Positions 17,960 to 26,401 are shown, counted from the stretch's first letter. The stretch: 64,000 bases of DNA from an uncultured Bacilli bacterium (GCA_934168245.1 CAKPMY010000007.1:7200-71199); one strand, 5' to 3'. The notes: generated by a model from the letters alone, not told the origin. Numbers and translations are program-made.

Positions 17960-19801
17960 TTATTCTTCTTCGATATCCGCTTCTTTTACATCATCATCTT
18001 TTTTATTTTTCTTTTTTGGCTTTTCTTCTTCATCTTCTTTGTCAGCAGATGATTCTTGTTCACGTTCTTTTGCGGCTTGTTCATATACTTTTGTTGCTAG
18101 AGCCATGGCTTTTTCTTGAAGTTTTTCTTTTTCTTTCTTGATTTCATCGATATCTCCGTCTTCAAGGGCTTTCTTTAAGTCTTTGATTAGGTCTTCTGCT
18201 TCTTCTACTTCTTTTTTATCGGCTTTATCACCTAAATCTTTGATGGCTTTTTCTGTTTGGAATACCATTTGTTCTGCTTCGTTTTTAACTTCTGCTTCTT
18301 CTTTACGTTTTTCATCGGCTTCTTTATTTTCCTCAGCCTCTTTACGCATCTTTTCGATTTCTTCATCAGTTAAATTTGTACTTGAAGTAATAGTGATTGA
18401 TTGTTCTTTATTAGTTCCTAAATCTTTAGCTTTTACATTAACAATACCATTAGCATCAATATCAAATGTTACTTCGATTTGTGGTACTCCTCTTGGTGCT
18501 GGAGGAATGTTTCCTAATTGGAATCTTCCTAAAGTCTTGTTGTCTGCTGCCATTGGACGTTCACCTTGTAAGATGTGAATATCTACAGCGGGTTGATTAT
18601 CAGCAGCAGTTGAGAATACTTCTTTCTTAGAAGTTGGAATTGTTGTATTTCTTGGAATTAGAGTTGTCATAACTCCACCTAAGGTTTCAAGTCCTAATGA
18701 TAGAGGTGTAACATCTAGTAAGACGATATCATTAACATCACCAGTTAAAACTCCACCTTGAATAGCAGCACCCATAGCAACTACTTCATCAGGGTTAACT
18801 TCACGTGAAGGTTCTTTTCCTAATTCTTTTGTAATTAAATCATATACCATTGGTACACGAGTAGAGCCACCTACTAAGATTACTTTATCAAGATCTTTTT
18901 TAGTCATATGAGCATCTTTTAAGGCTTTTCTAACTGGCTCTAGAGTTGATTCTACTAAGTCAGAAATTAAGTCTTCAAATTTGGCTCTTGTTAAAGTCAT
19001 ATCTAAGTGTAGAGGTTCTCCATCGTCACCTTTAGCAATAAATGGTGCAGATACTTGAGTTGATACCATTCCTGATAAGTCTTTCTTGGCTTTTTCTGCT
19101 ACTTCTTTTAAACGTTGCATTGCCATCTTATCTTTTGATAAGTCAACACCGTTTTCTTTCTTAAATTCTTTTACTAAGTATTCGATGATTCTCTCATCAA
19201 AGTCATCTCCACCTAAATGGTTATTACCAGCAGTAGATTTAACTTCAAATACACCATCACCTAATTCTAGGATAGATACATCGAAAGTACCACCACCTAA
19301 GTCGTAAACTAGGATTGTTTGTCCTTCATCTTTTTCAAGACCATATGCTAGAGCAGCAGCAGTTGGTTCATTGATAATTCTTTCTACTTCTAGACCAGCG
19401 ATTTTACCAGCATTTTTAGTTGCTTGACGTTGTGAATCGTTGAAGTATGCTGGAACTGTAATAACGGCTTTAGTAACTTTTTCTCCTAGGTAACTTTCAG
19501 CATAGTCTTTGATGTATGATAGGATCATGGCTGAAATTTCTTCTGGAGTATATTTTTTACCTTCTAGTTCAACTTTTTCACTAGTACCCATTTTTCTTTT
19601 AATTGATGAAACAGTATTTGGGTTAGTCAATGCTTGACGTTTTGCTGATTCACCAACAATTCTTTCTCCTTTTTTGAAGGCTACAACTGAAGGAGTTGTT
19701 CTTGAACCTTCTGGATTTGGAATTACTTTTGGTGCTCCTGCTTCTAGTACAGCAGCACATGAATTTGTTGTACCTAAATCGATACCTATAATTTTACTCA
19801 T
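17960..19801 (-). CDS. dnaK: Chaperone DnaK (Hsp70)
   Basis: A 613-residue Hsp70 that binds exposed hydrophobic segments in an ATP-dependent cycle. The N-terminal phosphate loop 'GIDLGTTNSCAAV', 'VPAYFNDSQRQATK', 'IINEPTAAALAYG' and 'VYDLGGGTFDVSIL' mark the actin-like ATPase domain. 'LSLGLETLGGVMT' begins the substrate domain, and the acidic C-terminus ends ADIEEE. As in other Gram-positive DnaKs, the N-terminal domain appears to lack the insertion seen in proteobacteria. It follows grpE by 15 bp with an AAAGGAG site. Confidence 0.99.
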   Translation of the reverse strand: MSKIIGIDLGTTNSCAAVLEAGAPKVIPNPEGSRTTPSVVAFKKGERIVGESAKRQALTNPNTVSSIKRKMGTSEKVELEGKKYTPEEISAMILSYIKDYAESYLGEKVTKAVITVPAYFNDSQRQATKNAGKIAGLEVERIINEPTAAALAYGLEKDEGQTILVYDLGGGTFDVSILELGDGVFEVKSTAGNNHLGGDDFDERIIEYLVKEFKKENGVDLSKDKMAMQRLKEVAEKAKKDLSGMVSTQVSAPFIAKGDDGEPLHLDMTLTRAKFEDLISDLVESTLEPVRKALKDAHMTKKDLDKVILVGGSTRVPMVYDLITKELGKEPSREVNPDEVVAMGAAIQGGVLTGDVNDIVLLDVTPLSLGLETLGGVMTTLIPRNTTIPTSKKEVFSTAADNQPAVDIHILQGERPMAADNKTLGRFQLGNIPPAPRGVPQIEVTFDIDANGIVNVKAKDLGTNKEQSITITSSTNLTDEEIEKMRKEAEENKEADEKRKEEAEVKNEAEQMVFQTEKAIKDLGDKADKKEVEEAEDLIKDLKKALEDGDIDEIKKEKEKLQEKAMALATKVYEQAAKEREQESSADKEDEEEKPKKKNKKDDDVKEADIEEE

Positions 19802-19816
19802 ATATTATCTCTCCTT

Positions 19817-20458
19817 TTATAATTGATTTATTTTTACTGAGGCAGGTCTTATGACTCTGTCTTTTAATTTATAACCTTTTTGTAATACTTCTAATACTTC
19901 TTCATCTTGATGATCGGCTAGACTATCAGTTATTAGAGCTTGTTCTTGAGTTGGATCAAATATTTCACCGACTCTTGATATTTCTTCTACTCCAAACTTT
20001 TGTAGGGCACCATTTAAAGATGCATACATTATTTTAAAGCCAGCAAGGAATTTTGATAGTTCATCAGTTAGATCATTATCATCTAACTTGATGGCTCTTT
20101 CAAAATTATCCATGATTGGAAGTATTTCCATAATTAAATTTTGATTGGCATATTTTAACATACTAGCAGTTTCTTCGTCTTTGCGACGACGATAATTTAT
20201 TAATTCGGCTTGAGCCAGTTTTACTTTTTCAGTTAAAGTATTATTTAACTCTTCTAGTTCTTTTACTTTAGCAAGTAACTCTTCTTCTTTTTTAGTATCT
20301 TTTACATTCTTATCACAATTGCAAGCATGCTCATGATGTTTTTTACCATGGCGATGACAATTACAATGTTCGTGATTTTCAGGTTGATGATTATTTGATT
20401 GTGGACTTACATTTTCATTTTCTTGTAATGTCTCTATATTTTCATTTTCTTTGTTCAT
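19817..20458 (-). CDS. grpE: GrpE nucleotide exchange factor with His/Cys-rich N-terminus
   Basis: A 213-residue DnaK nucleotide-exchange factor. The central coiled coil (about residues 57-105) is followed by the GrpE signature 'MEILPIMDNFERAI' and the C-terminal beta domain with 'GVEEISRVGEIFDP' and 'GYKLKDRVIRPASVKI'. Unusually, residues 24-49 hold eight His and four Cys, including HCNCHRHGKK and HHEHACNC. This is a composition typical of metal-binding tails and is absent from ordinary GrpE. The tail precedes the coiled coil, so it probably does not disturb DnaK binding. Metal binding is an inference. Confidence 0.96.
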   Translation of the reverse strand: MNKENENIETLQENENVSPQSNNHQPENHEHCNCHRHGKKHHEHACNCDKNVKDTKKEEELLAKVKELEELNNTLTEKVKLAQAELINYRRRKDEETASMLKYANQNLIMEILPIMDNFERAIKLDDNDLTDELSKFLAGFKIMYASLNGALQKFGVEEISRVGEIFDPTQEQALITDSLADHQDEEVLEVLQKGYKLKDRVIRPASVKINQL

Positions 20459-20464
20459 ACTCTC

Positions 20465-21460
20465 CTACCTTTCAATGTTTTCTTTCATGTATTCTAGCAT
20501 GGAAACAACTTGATCATATTCCATTCTTTTAGGACCAACAATTGCGATTGTTCCTTCTTCTGTAGGTGTTTTAAACCTTGTTTTTATAACTGTAACATCA
20601 TCATCTATGTTACTTTCAGCGCCAATATATACTTTAATATTATTCTCATCATCTTCTTCAATATTACGAAGAACTTCTTTATCCTCTAACTTATTATATA
20701 TGTTTTTGATTTTTTCAATATTAGTACTGAATTCAGGTTGTTCCAATATCTTATGTCTTCCTACTACATTTACTTCTTGATTAGTAAAATCATTAAATAC
20801 ATGATAAAAGGCATTATATAATTGTTCGTGTTGTTTTACATATTTACCAATGATTGGTTTTATTTCATACTCTAATTTTACACTTACTTCATCTATTGGT
20901 GTACCTGCTATTAAGTTATTAATTAGGCTGACTGTTTTTTTGATTTCATCTAGTGAAACATCTTGTAGTTTTATATTTTTATGTTCCACATGGCCTTTAT
21001 CAGTAACAATTATAACAATCATACTAGAATCATCAATAGGAACTACTTCTATTTGTTTAAGTAAGTTCTCATGTGAGGTACTTCCTAAAACAACGGTTGT
21101 GTAATTGGTAATATCTGATATGACTTGTAAACTTTTAGTAATTACATCTGATAAGGCTAATTGTTGATTTCTAAAGACAATTTGTAATTTTAACATGTCT
21201 TCGGCATTCATCTTTTTTATTTCCATTAAGTTATCTACATAGTAGCGATATCCGGCTTCACTAGGAATACGACCTGATGATGTATGAGTCTTCTCTAATA
21301 AACCGGCATTTTCAAGAGCAGCCATTTCATTTCGGACTGTAGCACTTGAACATTTTAAGGTTTTTGATATTATTTTTGAACCAATTGGTTTGGCTTCTTT
21401 TATATATCTTTCTACAATTAGTTTTAAGACGTTGCTCTGTCTTTTTGTCAACACTTTCAT
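20465..21460 (-). CDS. hrcA: Heat-shock repressor HrcA
   Basis: The CIRCE-binding repressor of class I heat-shock genes, about 330 residues. The N-terminal winged helix reads 'LTKRQSNVLKLIVERYI', 'PIGSKIISK' and 'SSATVRNEMAALENAGLL', followed by the GAF-like core and 'AIVGPKRMEYDQVVSML' near the C-terminus. Start choice: AGGAGG lies only 3 bp before the ATG at 21460 but 9 bp before a GTG at 21454. Alignment with B. subtilis HrcA (MLTNRQ) favours that GTG, so the two starts differ by two residues. CIRCE copies upstream imply autoregulation. Confidence 0.97.
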   Translation of the reverse strand: MKVLTKRQSNVLKLIVERYIKEAKPIGSKIISKTLKCSSATVRNEMAALENAGLLEKTHTSSGRIPSEAGYRYYVDNLMEIKKMNAEDMLKLQIVFRNQQLALSDVITKSLQVISDITNYTTVVLGSTSHENLLKQIEVVPIDDSSMIVIIVTDKGHVEHKNIKLQDVSLDEIKKTVSLINNLIAGTPIDEVSVKLEYEIKPIIGKYVKQHEQLYNAFYHVFNDFTNQEVNVVGRHKILEQPEFSTNIEKIKNIYNKLEDKEVLRNIEEDDENNIKVYIGAESNIDDDVTVIKTRFKTPTEEGTIAIVGPKRMEYDQVVSMLEYMKENIER

Positions 21461-21467
21461 CAACCTC

Positions 21468-21494
21468 CTAGCACTATCATCTCATCTGTGCTAA
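21468..21494. promoter_or_regulatory. CIRCE operator 1 (imperfect)
   Basis: A 9-9-9 element CTAGCACTA-N9-CTGTGCTAA lies between the -10 and the hrcA start, overlapping the ribosome binding site. The core GCAC/GTGC arms match the HrcA operator consensus, but the outer arm positions are imperfect. Confidence 0.8.
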
Positions 21495-21498
21495 TTGT

Positions 21499-21527
21499 AT
21501 TGTATGACTTTTTTTAGCACTTGTCAA
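21499..21527 (-). promoter_or_regulatory. Sigma-A promoter of the hrcA operon
   Basis: A perfect TTGACA and a TACAAT separated by 17 bp on the minus strand. The -35 lies inside CIRCE operator 2, giving a direct way for HrcA to block RNA polymerase. Confidence 0.9.
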
Positions 21528-21540
21528 CTATTTGTGCTAA
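21514..21540. promoter_or_regulatory. CIRCE operator 2 (near-consensus)
   Basis: TTAGCACTT-N9-TTGTGCTAA: seven of nine positions in each arm match the consensus TTAGCACTC/GAGTGCTAA. It overlaps the -35 of the hrcA promoter. Confidence 0.92.
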
Positions 21541-21549
21541 ATTAATTTT

Positions 21550-21577
21550 AAAAAATTAAAGAGTAATAAAATTACTC
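21550..21577 (-). terminator. Terminator of the pilin-like surface protein gene
   Basis: Stem GAGTAAT/ATTACTC (21561-21567 and 21571-21577) with a 3-base loop is followed by TTTAATTTTTT on the minus strand, one base past the stop. Confidence 0.75.
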
Positions 21578-21578
21578 C

Positions 21579-23663
21579 TTAATATAGGGCATATTCAAAG
21601 CGCCAACGTTGTGTAAAAGTAGCATCGGTTGTATTTGCAGGGGCTATTTCAATATCCGAATCTTTATAAAAGGCATTGTTGATTGTTGATAGGTAATTAC
21701 TTCCTTCTCTGGCTTGAATACGGAAAGTACCATCGCCTAAAGGAATTATATTCCAGTGAGTCCATTTATATGAATCATTGTAGCCTGCCGCTGTGTTTAC
21801 AGCTGTGTGCGCTTGGCCAAGACTATCTTTTATTTGTAAAGCATTATTTGACTCTATTTCAACTATCTTATAATATCCAGTACTTAGTTTGGTAATTGCC
21901 CATTTTTGAACTCCAGATGACTTGAATGTTGATAAAGATACGTGTCTTCCGGATGTTCCGGTATCATCTGTTGGTCCAACATTGTTGTTGGCTGCCGTTA
22001 AGGCTCTACTATTTAGAGACATTGCTGACTCAATATAATAGATACCAGTTTGTAAAGTAGTCGTATTATTATCTAGCCTCCAAGCAGTAAAACGATAGCC
22101 GGCCGTCTGTTCTGGAACACTAACATAGGACTCGGTATTAGAGTCACTGTACTGTTTAACGGTTTGCCAAGTGCTATTATTACTAGAAACTGTAAGGCGA
22201 TGTTTATACTGACTAGACTCTGCAGCAGTACCGGCTTTATGTAGGACGTAGATTTCATCAAGATTGTATGCTGAACCGAGATTTACCGTAACACAGGCTT
22301 CAGCACCAGTCGTTTTAGTTACAGTATATGGAGATGATATTTCTGAATCTGTTATTAGACTAGTACTTGTTCCTGCAACGGCACTGCCGCCACTAGATGT
22401 AACAGATTTGCCTGCGGCTACATTAGTACCGTTTACTGAGGCTTGAATTTCTAACCAACTTGCAGTTAATTGATCTGTTGATGTTCCATAAGTACAATCT
22501 CTTATGTATTGAACATTATTTAAAAGTGTATTTTTTCTTTGGGGCTTTTCATCACGAGAGGATTGGGATACTAATTCAATCTTAGCATAACCGTTGCCTT
22601 CATTTACGGCACTGGCCATACGACCATCGATTATACTTTTGTCGCCGGTGTAATATGTAACTGTTATATCGGCACCTAATCTATTTTTTCCAGGTCCTTG
22701 ATATTTCATTCCACCATAACCGGCTATAAATGAAGAACCACCAGCACCGGAGCCAGCAATATCTCCAGCAGTAGTACTTGTACCAGCACCACCACCAAAG
22801 TAGCCGCCGCCTCCACCACCGCCGTGAGTTCTATCAATTGGTGAAGAGCCACCAGTTCCTAATCTACCACAGCCAGATAGATATTTATTATCTTCATCGG
22901 TATAAAAGGCTCTATTACAATCTCCAACTGTTGTTGTGGAAGTTATATTAAGGAAACTCCAGATTGTTGGTCCTACTTGTTTACCAGCACCAGCAGGAGT
23001 ATAGGTGTCACCTGCTTTATTCTGGCCACCATCGCTTCCCCAAATTTGGCCACCATTTCCACCGTCGGATCCATCTTCTAAACCGTCGGCTCCTCCTCCG
23101 CCAGCAGCAACTAGAAAACGACTTTGGAGAGATTCTTCTTGATCCCAGGCACCACGGATTGTTCTTACGTCGGTAGAACCACCGCCACCTTTACCAGTTT
23201 CACTGCCACCGTCGCCGCCGCCATTTACGCCACCTTTAGAGGTTGTGGTTGTTCCACCGATGTAAAAATATAAGGTTTCATTTTCTTCAAGATAAACTAC
23301 TCCTGAAACATACGAACCTTTTCCACCTGTTCTAGCTTTTCTAGTAGTTGAACTAGTTGAACCACCTGATGCTCCCCATAATTCTATTTTATACCAACCT
23401 GATTGGCCAGTTGGAACTACATATTCTTTAGGTTCAGCTGTTGTTGCATCTGGATCAAGTTCTAATTTAGTTGATGATAAACTATATCTATTTAATTCCT
23501 CTTCAATTTGATCGACTAATTTATGTGTACTTTTTCTATTTGATGCCATCATTCCCATCATTATTATTACCATTAAGAAAACCATTATTAATAGTGAATA
23601 TAGGACTGATGAAATTGCAAACCCTTTATTATTTAATCTTTTTACTCTTCTTTTCTTATTCAT
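21579..23663 (-). CDS. Pilin-like, Gly-rich surface protein with discoidin- and ricin-like domains
   Basis: A 694-residue exported protein. The N-terminus has a basic stretch, then 'NNKGFAISSVLYSLLIM', a prepilin-like KGF site before a single membrane helix (about residues 16-40), though the usual Glu at +5 is absent. Next come a Gly-rich region (about 95-345, with GGGGGGGY-like runs) and a region resembling the F5/8 type C (discoidin) fold ('TASWLEIQASVNG', 'VNLGSAYNLDEIYVL'). The C-terminal region resembles a ricin-type lectin ('QKWAITKLSTGYYKI', 'QRWRFE'). The start at 23663 is preferred because GGTGAT precedes it; an ATG 12 bases upstream is possible. It is likely cell-surface and glycan-binding; domain calls are by eye. 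Confidence 0.75.
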   Translation of the reverse strand: MNKKRRVKRLNNKGFAISSVLYSLLIMVFLMVIIMMGMMASNRKSTHKLVDQIEEELNRYSLSSTKLELDPDATTAEPKEYVVPTGQSGWYKIELWGASGGSTSSTTRKARTGGKGSYVSGVVYLEENETLYFYIGGTTTTSKGGVNGGGDGGSETGKGGGGSTDVRTIRGAWDQEESLQSRFLVAAGGGGADGLEDGSDGGNGGQIWGSDGGQNKAGDTYTPAGAGKQVGPTIWSFLNITSTTTVGDCNRAFYTDEDNKYLSGCGRLGTGGSSPIDRTHGGGGGGGYFGGGAGTSTTAGDIAGSGAGGSSFIAGYGGMKYQGPGKNRLGADITVTYYTGDKSIIDGRMASAVNEGNGYAKIELVSQSSRDEKPQRKNTLLNNVQYIRDCTYGTSTDQLTASWLEIQASVNGTNVAAGKSVTSSGGSAVAGTSTSLITDSEISSPYTVTKTTGAEACVTVNLGSAYNLDEIYVLHKAGTAAESSQYKHRLTVSSNNSTWQTVKQYSDSNTESYVSVPEQTAGYRFTAWRLDNNTTTLQTGIYYIESAMSLNSRALTAANNNVGPTDDTGTSGRHVSLSTFKSSGVQKWAITKLSTGYYKIVEIESNNALQIKDSLGQAHTAVNTAAGYNDSYKWTHWNIIPLGDGTFRIQAREGSNYLSTINNAFYKDSDIEIAPANTTDATFTQRWRFEYALY

Positions 23664-23698
23664 TAGCATCACCATTACTATTATATTCTAGATATATT

Positions 23699-24247
23699 CT
23701 AACACATTTTTCCTAGTATAACTACCCATTTATCACCATATTTTTTTTCTTTTAAGCGTTTATAATATGGAGAATAAATTATCTTATCTAGACTATTCGA
23801 TTCACAAATAACTAGACTTGTATCATTTATTAGATTATATTCGGCTATTAATTTAAGACTTTTTTCAATGTATTCAGTATCGTATGGTGGATCTAGAAAA
23901 ATTAAGTCGAATTTCAGATTTTGTGTTGAAAACGACTTTAAGGCATCTTTATAATCACTTAGTAATACTTTACAGTTTTTTACACCAATTTTAGTGATAT
24001 TTTCCTTTATTACCTTATAGGCTTGATGAGACTTATCAACGGCATAGGCTTCTTTTGCACCTTGACTTAGGGCTTCGATAGCAAGAGAGGCAGAGCCAGC
24101 AAATAAGTCTAAGATGGTAGCATCGTGGATACTTTCTTGAATACTAGCAAAAAGACTTTCTTTTACTCTATCCATAGTTGGTCTAGTACCAGGCATATTA
24201 AAACCTTGTAAGGTTCGACCTTTATATATTCCAGATATTACTTTCAT
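23699..24247 (-). CDS. rsmD: 16S rRNA (guanine966-N2)-methyltransferase
   Basis: A 182-residue SAM methyltransferase that modifies G966 of 16S rRNA in the 30S subunit. The N-terminal 'VISGIYKGRTLQGF' and 'RPTMDRVKESLFASI' are specific to RsmD. The SAM motif I is 'ILDLFAGSASLAIEAL', and the N2-guanine catalytic tetrad DPPY is at 119-122. Its ATG overlaps the stop of the YlbF-family gene by 4 bp, giving translational coupling. In B. subtilis the orthologue (ylbH) has the same ylbF-side neighbourhood. The usual coaD partner is not present downstream. Confidence 0.96.
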   Translation of the reverse strand: MKVISGIYKGRTLQGFNMPGTRPTMDRVKESLFASIQESIHDATILDLFAGSASLAIEALSQGAKEAYAVDKSHQAYKVIKENITKIGVKNCKVLLSDYKDALKSFSTQNLKFDLIFLDPPYDTEYIEKSLKLIAEYNLINDTSLVICESNSLDKIIYSPYYKRLKEKKYGDKWVVILGKMC

Positions 24248-24528
24248 AAATTACACTTACCTTTACTATTTATTTTTTTTAGTTCTTTATTAATTTTCAA
24301 TATTAAGATGTTTAGATCTGTTTCGGCAACTTTATATTTTTGATAGAATTCATCCTGGCAGATTTCTGTTTTTAAACTTTCATTTACCCTTTCTTTATAG
24401 TTGTTTATTTTTTTTTGAAGTTCTTTACTGGTTGCGAGTTTTTTATTTAATTCAATTATAGTCTTTACTTCAGTAGTATTATTCAAATTTTCTTTTAAGT
24501 TTGCTACTTGTCTTATTAATTCTTCCAT
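24244..24528 (-). CDS. ylbF: YlbF-family (RicF/RicA-like) protein
   Basis: A 94-residue all-helical protein matching the YlbF/YmcA family. In B. subtilis, members form the RicAFT complex that stimulates RNase Y-dependent mRNA maturation. The pattern 'LIRQVANLKENLNNT' followed by a long amphipathic helix with 'KEL' and 'NESLKTEICQDEFYQKY' fits. The four-base overlap with rsmD and the ylbE/ylbD neighbours strongly support the call. The tail is Lys-rich, ending GKCNL. The exact paralogue cannot be settled by eye. Confidence 0.75.
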   Translation of the reverse strand: MEELIRQVANLKENLNNTTEVKTIIELNKKLATSKELQKKINNYKERVNESLKTEICQDEFYQKYKVAETDLNILILKINKELKKINSKGKCNL

Positions 24529-24549
24529 GTATTAATTTTATCATAAAAT

Positions 24550-24771
24550 TTACTTTAATACATCTAAAATAGTTGAAACCATATTTATTCCTTGAGATAT
24601 TTTTTCAATTCTATCTTGTGGAGTTAATTTATACTTTTTCTTCATCTCTTTTTCTAAAGGTTTTAAGTATTCCCTGCTTCTATTTAGATATTTATACCAA
24701 TGGGAATTTTCTCTTAGATAGTTATAGAGTAATTGATTATTTTTTATATAGTTTATAGTGTATAAATCCAT
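24550..24771 (-). CDS. ylbE: YlbE-like small protein
   Basis: A 73-residue protein resembling B. subtilis YlbE. The shared features are the N-terminal 'YLRENSHWYKYLNR' block and the C-terminal 'IEKISQGINMVSTILDVLK' helix. Its position beside YlbD- and YlbF-like genes supports the assignment. An AAGAGGCT site precedes the ATG. Function is not established in any organism that I know of. Confidence 0.75.
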   Translation of the reverse strand: MDLYTINYIKNNQLLYNYLRENSHWYKYLNRSREYLKPLEKEMKKKYKLTPQDRIEKISQGINMVSTILDVLK

Positions 24772-24810
24772 ATTGAGCCTCTTTTCTTTTATTGAGGTAG
24801 TGGCGGTGAA

Positions 24811-25173
24811 TTAATCCTCAAAATATTTATATATTGGTCGTGATTCATATGTATTGGTTGGTACTTTAGTATTAGTTAGACCAATATCTTGTAGAAGACC
24901 AATTGTTTTTTGGAGATTATTTACCCCTTTTTGAACGGTGTCTAAATCGAGATTTTTTACAGTATTAAATAGATCTTTGAACGAGGACGAGGCGGTGGTT
25001 GCTCTATCGAGGATTGTTTCTTTCTTTGTAAAGTAACCGTCCCAAACTTGACTATTTTCGCCATATATTTCATATAATTCGTATAGTTTTTGCCAGGTAA
25101 CATTATTTTTTAGGACTGAAGTTGCAAGTTCTGGATGGTTTCTAGCAAATGCTTTAAATGTTTCTTTTGACAT
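24811..25173 (-). CDS. ylbD: YlbD-like protein
   Basis: A 120-residue protein resembling the YlbD 'coat protein' family. The diagnostic N-terminal part is 'FKAFARNHPELATSVL' followed by 'TWQKLYELYEIYGENSQVWDGYF', a short helical domain with conserved Trp residues. The C-terminal half is a Gln/Leu helix, and the protein ends KYFED. The 'spore coat' name comes from Bacillus and need not imply sporulation here. A GTG three codons upstream overlaps the GGTGATA ribosome binding site; the ATG at 25173 is used. Confidence 0.75.
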   Translation of the reverse strand: MSKETFKAFARNHPELATSVLKNNVTWQKLYELYEIYGENSQVWDGYFTKKETILDRATTASSSFKDLFNTVKNLDLDTVQKGVNNLQKTIGLLQDIGLTNTKVPTNTYESRPIYKYFED

Positions 25174-25204
25174 ACTTATCACCTATATAATTGTATGTTT
25201 TAGC

Positions 25205-25229
25205 AAAGAAAAAAGAAGTTTTTACTTCT
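25205..25229 (-). terminator. Terminator of the parE-parC-HExxH operon
   Basis: AGAAGT/ACTTCT stem with a 4-base loop, then TTTTTTCTTT on the minus strand. It overlaps the stop codon of the HExxH gene. Confidence 0.8.
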
Positions 25230-26400
25230 CTTTTGTAAGACCTTTTTGACTAGTACTGTAATCTTTTACTTGTTGAAGTTTCTTTTTTAAAGGAGGAAGA
25301 AGTTTTCTTTTAAGTCTTTCTTCATCCGTTATATCAAGACCAATATAGGCAAGCATAGTAGATAAACTGTTTATATTGGCAAGTTCAGTTGGGCTAAGAG
25401 TGGAAGGATAATCCTCTACTTTCTTGCCAGACTCAACATGTGTTCTTAAACTGGTAAAAAGGTCCGTATTTACAATGTCATTTAAGTTTATCATCCTTTG
25501 GTGAAGTTCTGGAGTTCCTTCTGCAATGGCATAGTAAGAAGTAAGACTGCCAATAATGTAACCAAACGATGTAAGGGGATCGGCTATTGGTTCTCTTTCA
25601 GATATATGTAACTTTTTAGCACGTTCCTCAATATCCGCTAATTTCTTCTCATAGGCGGCTACTTGTTCATAAAAATCTTCCTTTTTATTGTATCTTGGAA
25701 AGATTTTTAATTTTACCATATTATCATAAGTATCACTAGTAATGGGACCAAGTAGACGAAAACTATCTAGTACTGGTATCATTTGGAGAAGACCATTGAT
25801 ACAATTAGTTAAATCTCGCAAACGGTAGATATCATTGACTATAAGTTCTTCTTCCGTAAAACCTTTTTCCTTTAAAAATTGACAAAAATCGGATTCAAAA
25901 TAGATAGAAATGGTCTCGGTTATATATCTTCTAAGTAAGCGGGTGCTATATACACAGTTTATAGTGTGTAGAAACTCATGAACTATACTGGTTGGATCCT
26001 CTGTTGTGTATTCTAAGGGAATGCTTGCAAATACGTGTCTATTAATATCCGTTCCAGCATGGGCCAGTTCTTTCCGGTCTTCTCTATCAGTAACGATATC
26101 AATAGTTCCGTCTTTTAAATTTCTTAGAAATATATTTTTATATTGAGGAAGTCTTTCTTCTAGATATTCAGTTACTAGAAGAAGGGACTCCTCCAAGGAC
26201 AATCTTCTTGACTCTTCTCTTGATTGTGCCTCAAGGTCGTTTAATTCAGAAAAAGTAAATTCTTGGTGGATTAAACTATTTAATCCGTTAACTAAATAAT
26301 AAAAGTATGAGGCATTTTCTAAAAATTGGGTTCCCTTCATCTTTTGACAATAGTCGTTTAGAGTTTTATTCAAATTTGGATATTCTGTAGTAAGTCCCAT
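25222..26400 (-). CDS. Unknown HExxH (gluzincin-like) protein
   Basis: A 392-residue soluble protein of unrecognised family with a complete gluzincin-type site: HEFLH at 141-145 in 'SIVHEFLHTINCV', with E162 in 'ITETISIYFES' as probable third zinc ligand. The N-terminal 90 residues are helical and charged; the C-terminal third is Lys/Leu-rich helical. No signal peptide is present. Its start lies one base after the parC stop, so it is translated with parC-parE, an odd partner for a topoisomerase. The protease call rests on the motif alone. Confidence 0.8.
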   Translation of the reverse strand: MGLTTEYPNLNKTLNDYCQKMKGTQFLENASYFYYLVNGLNSLIHQEFTFSELNDLEAQSREESRRLSLEESLLLVTEYLEERLPQYKNIFLRNLKDGTIDIVTDREDRKELAHAGTDINRHVFASIPLEYTTEDPTSIVHEFLHTINCVYSTRLLRRYITETISIYFESDFCQFLKEKGFTEEELIVNDIYRLRDLTNCINGLLQMIPVLDSFRLLGPITSDTYDNMVKLKIFPRYNKKEDFYEQVAAYEKKLADIEERAKKLHISEREPIADPLTSFGYIIGSLTSYYAIAEGTPELHQRMINLNDIVNTDLFTSLRTHVESGKKVEDYPSTLSPTELANINSLSTMLAYIGLDITDEERLKRKLLPPLKKKLQQVKDYSTSQKGLTKEK

Positions 26401-26401
26401 A

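Noticed and set aside
17917..18578. Plus-strand open frames opposite dnaK
   Set aside because: They mirror the Lys/Glu-rich dnaK 3' end, giving Leu/Ser-rich products, and lack initiation signals.
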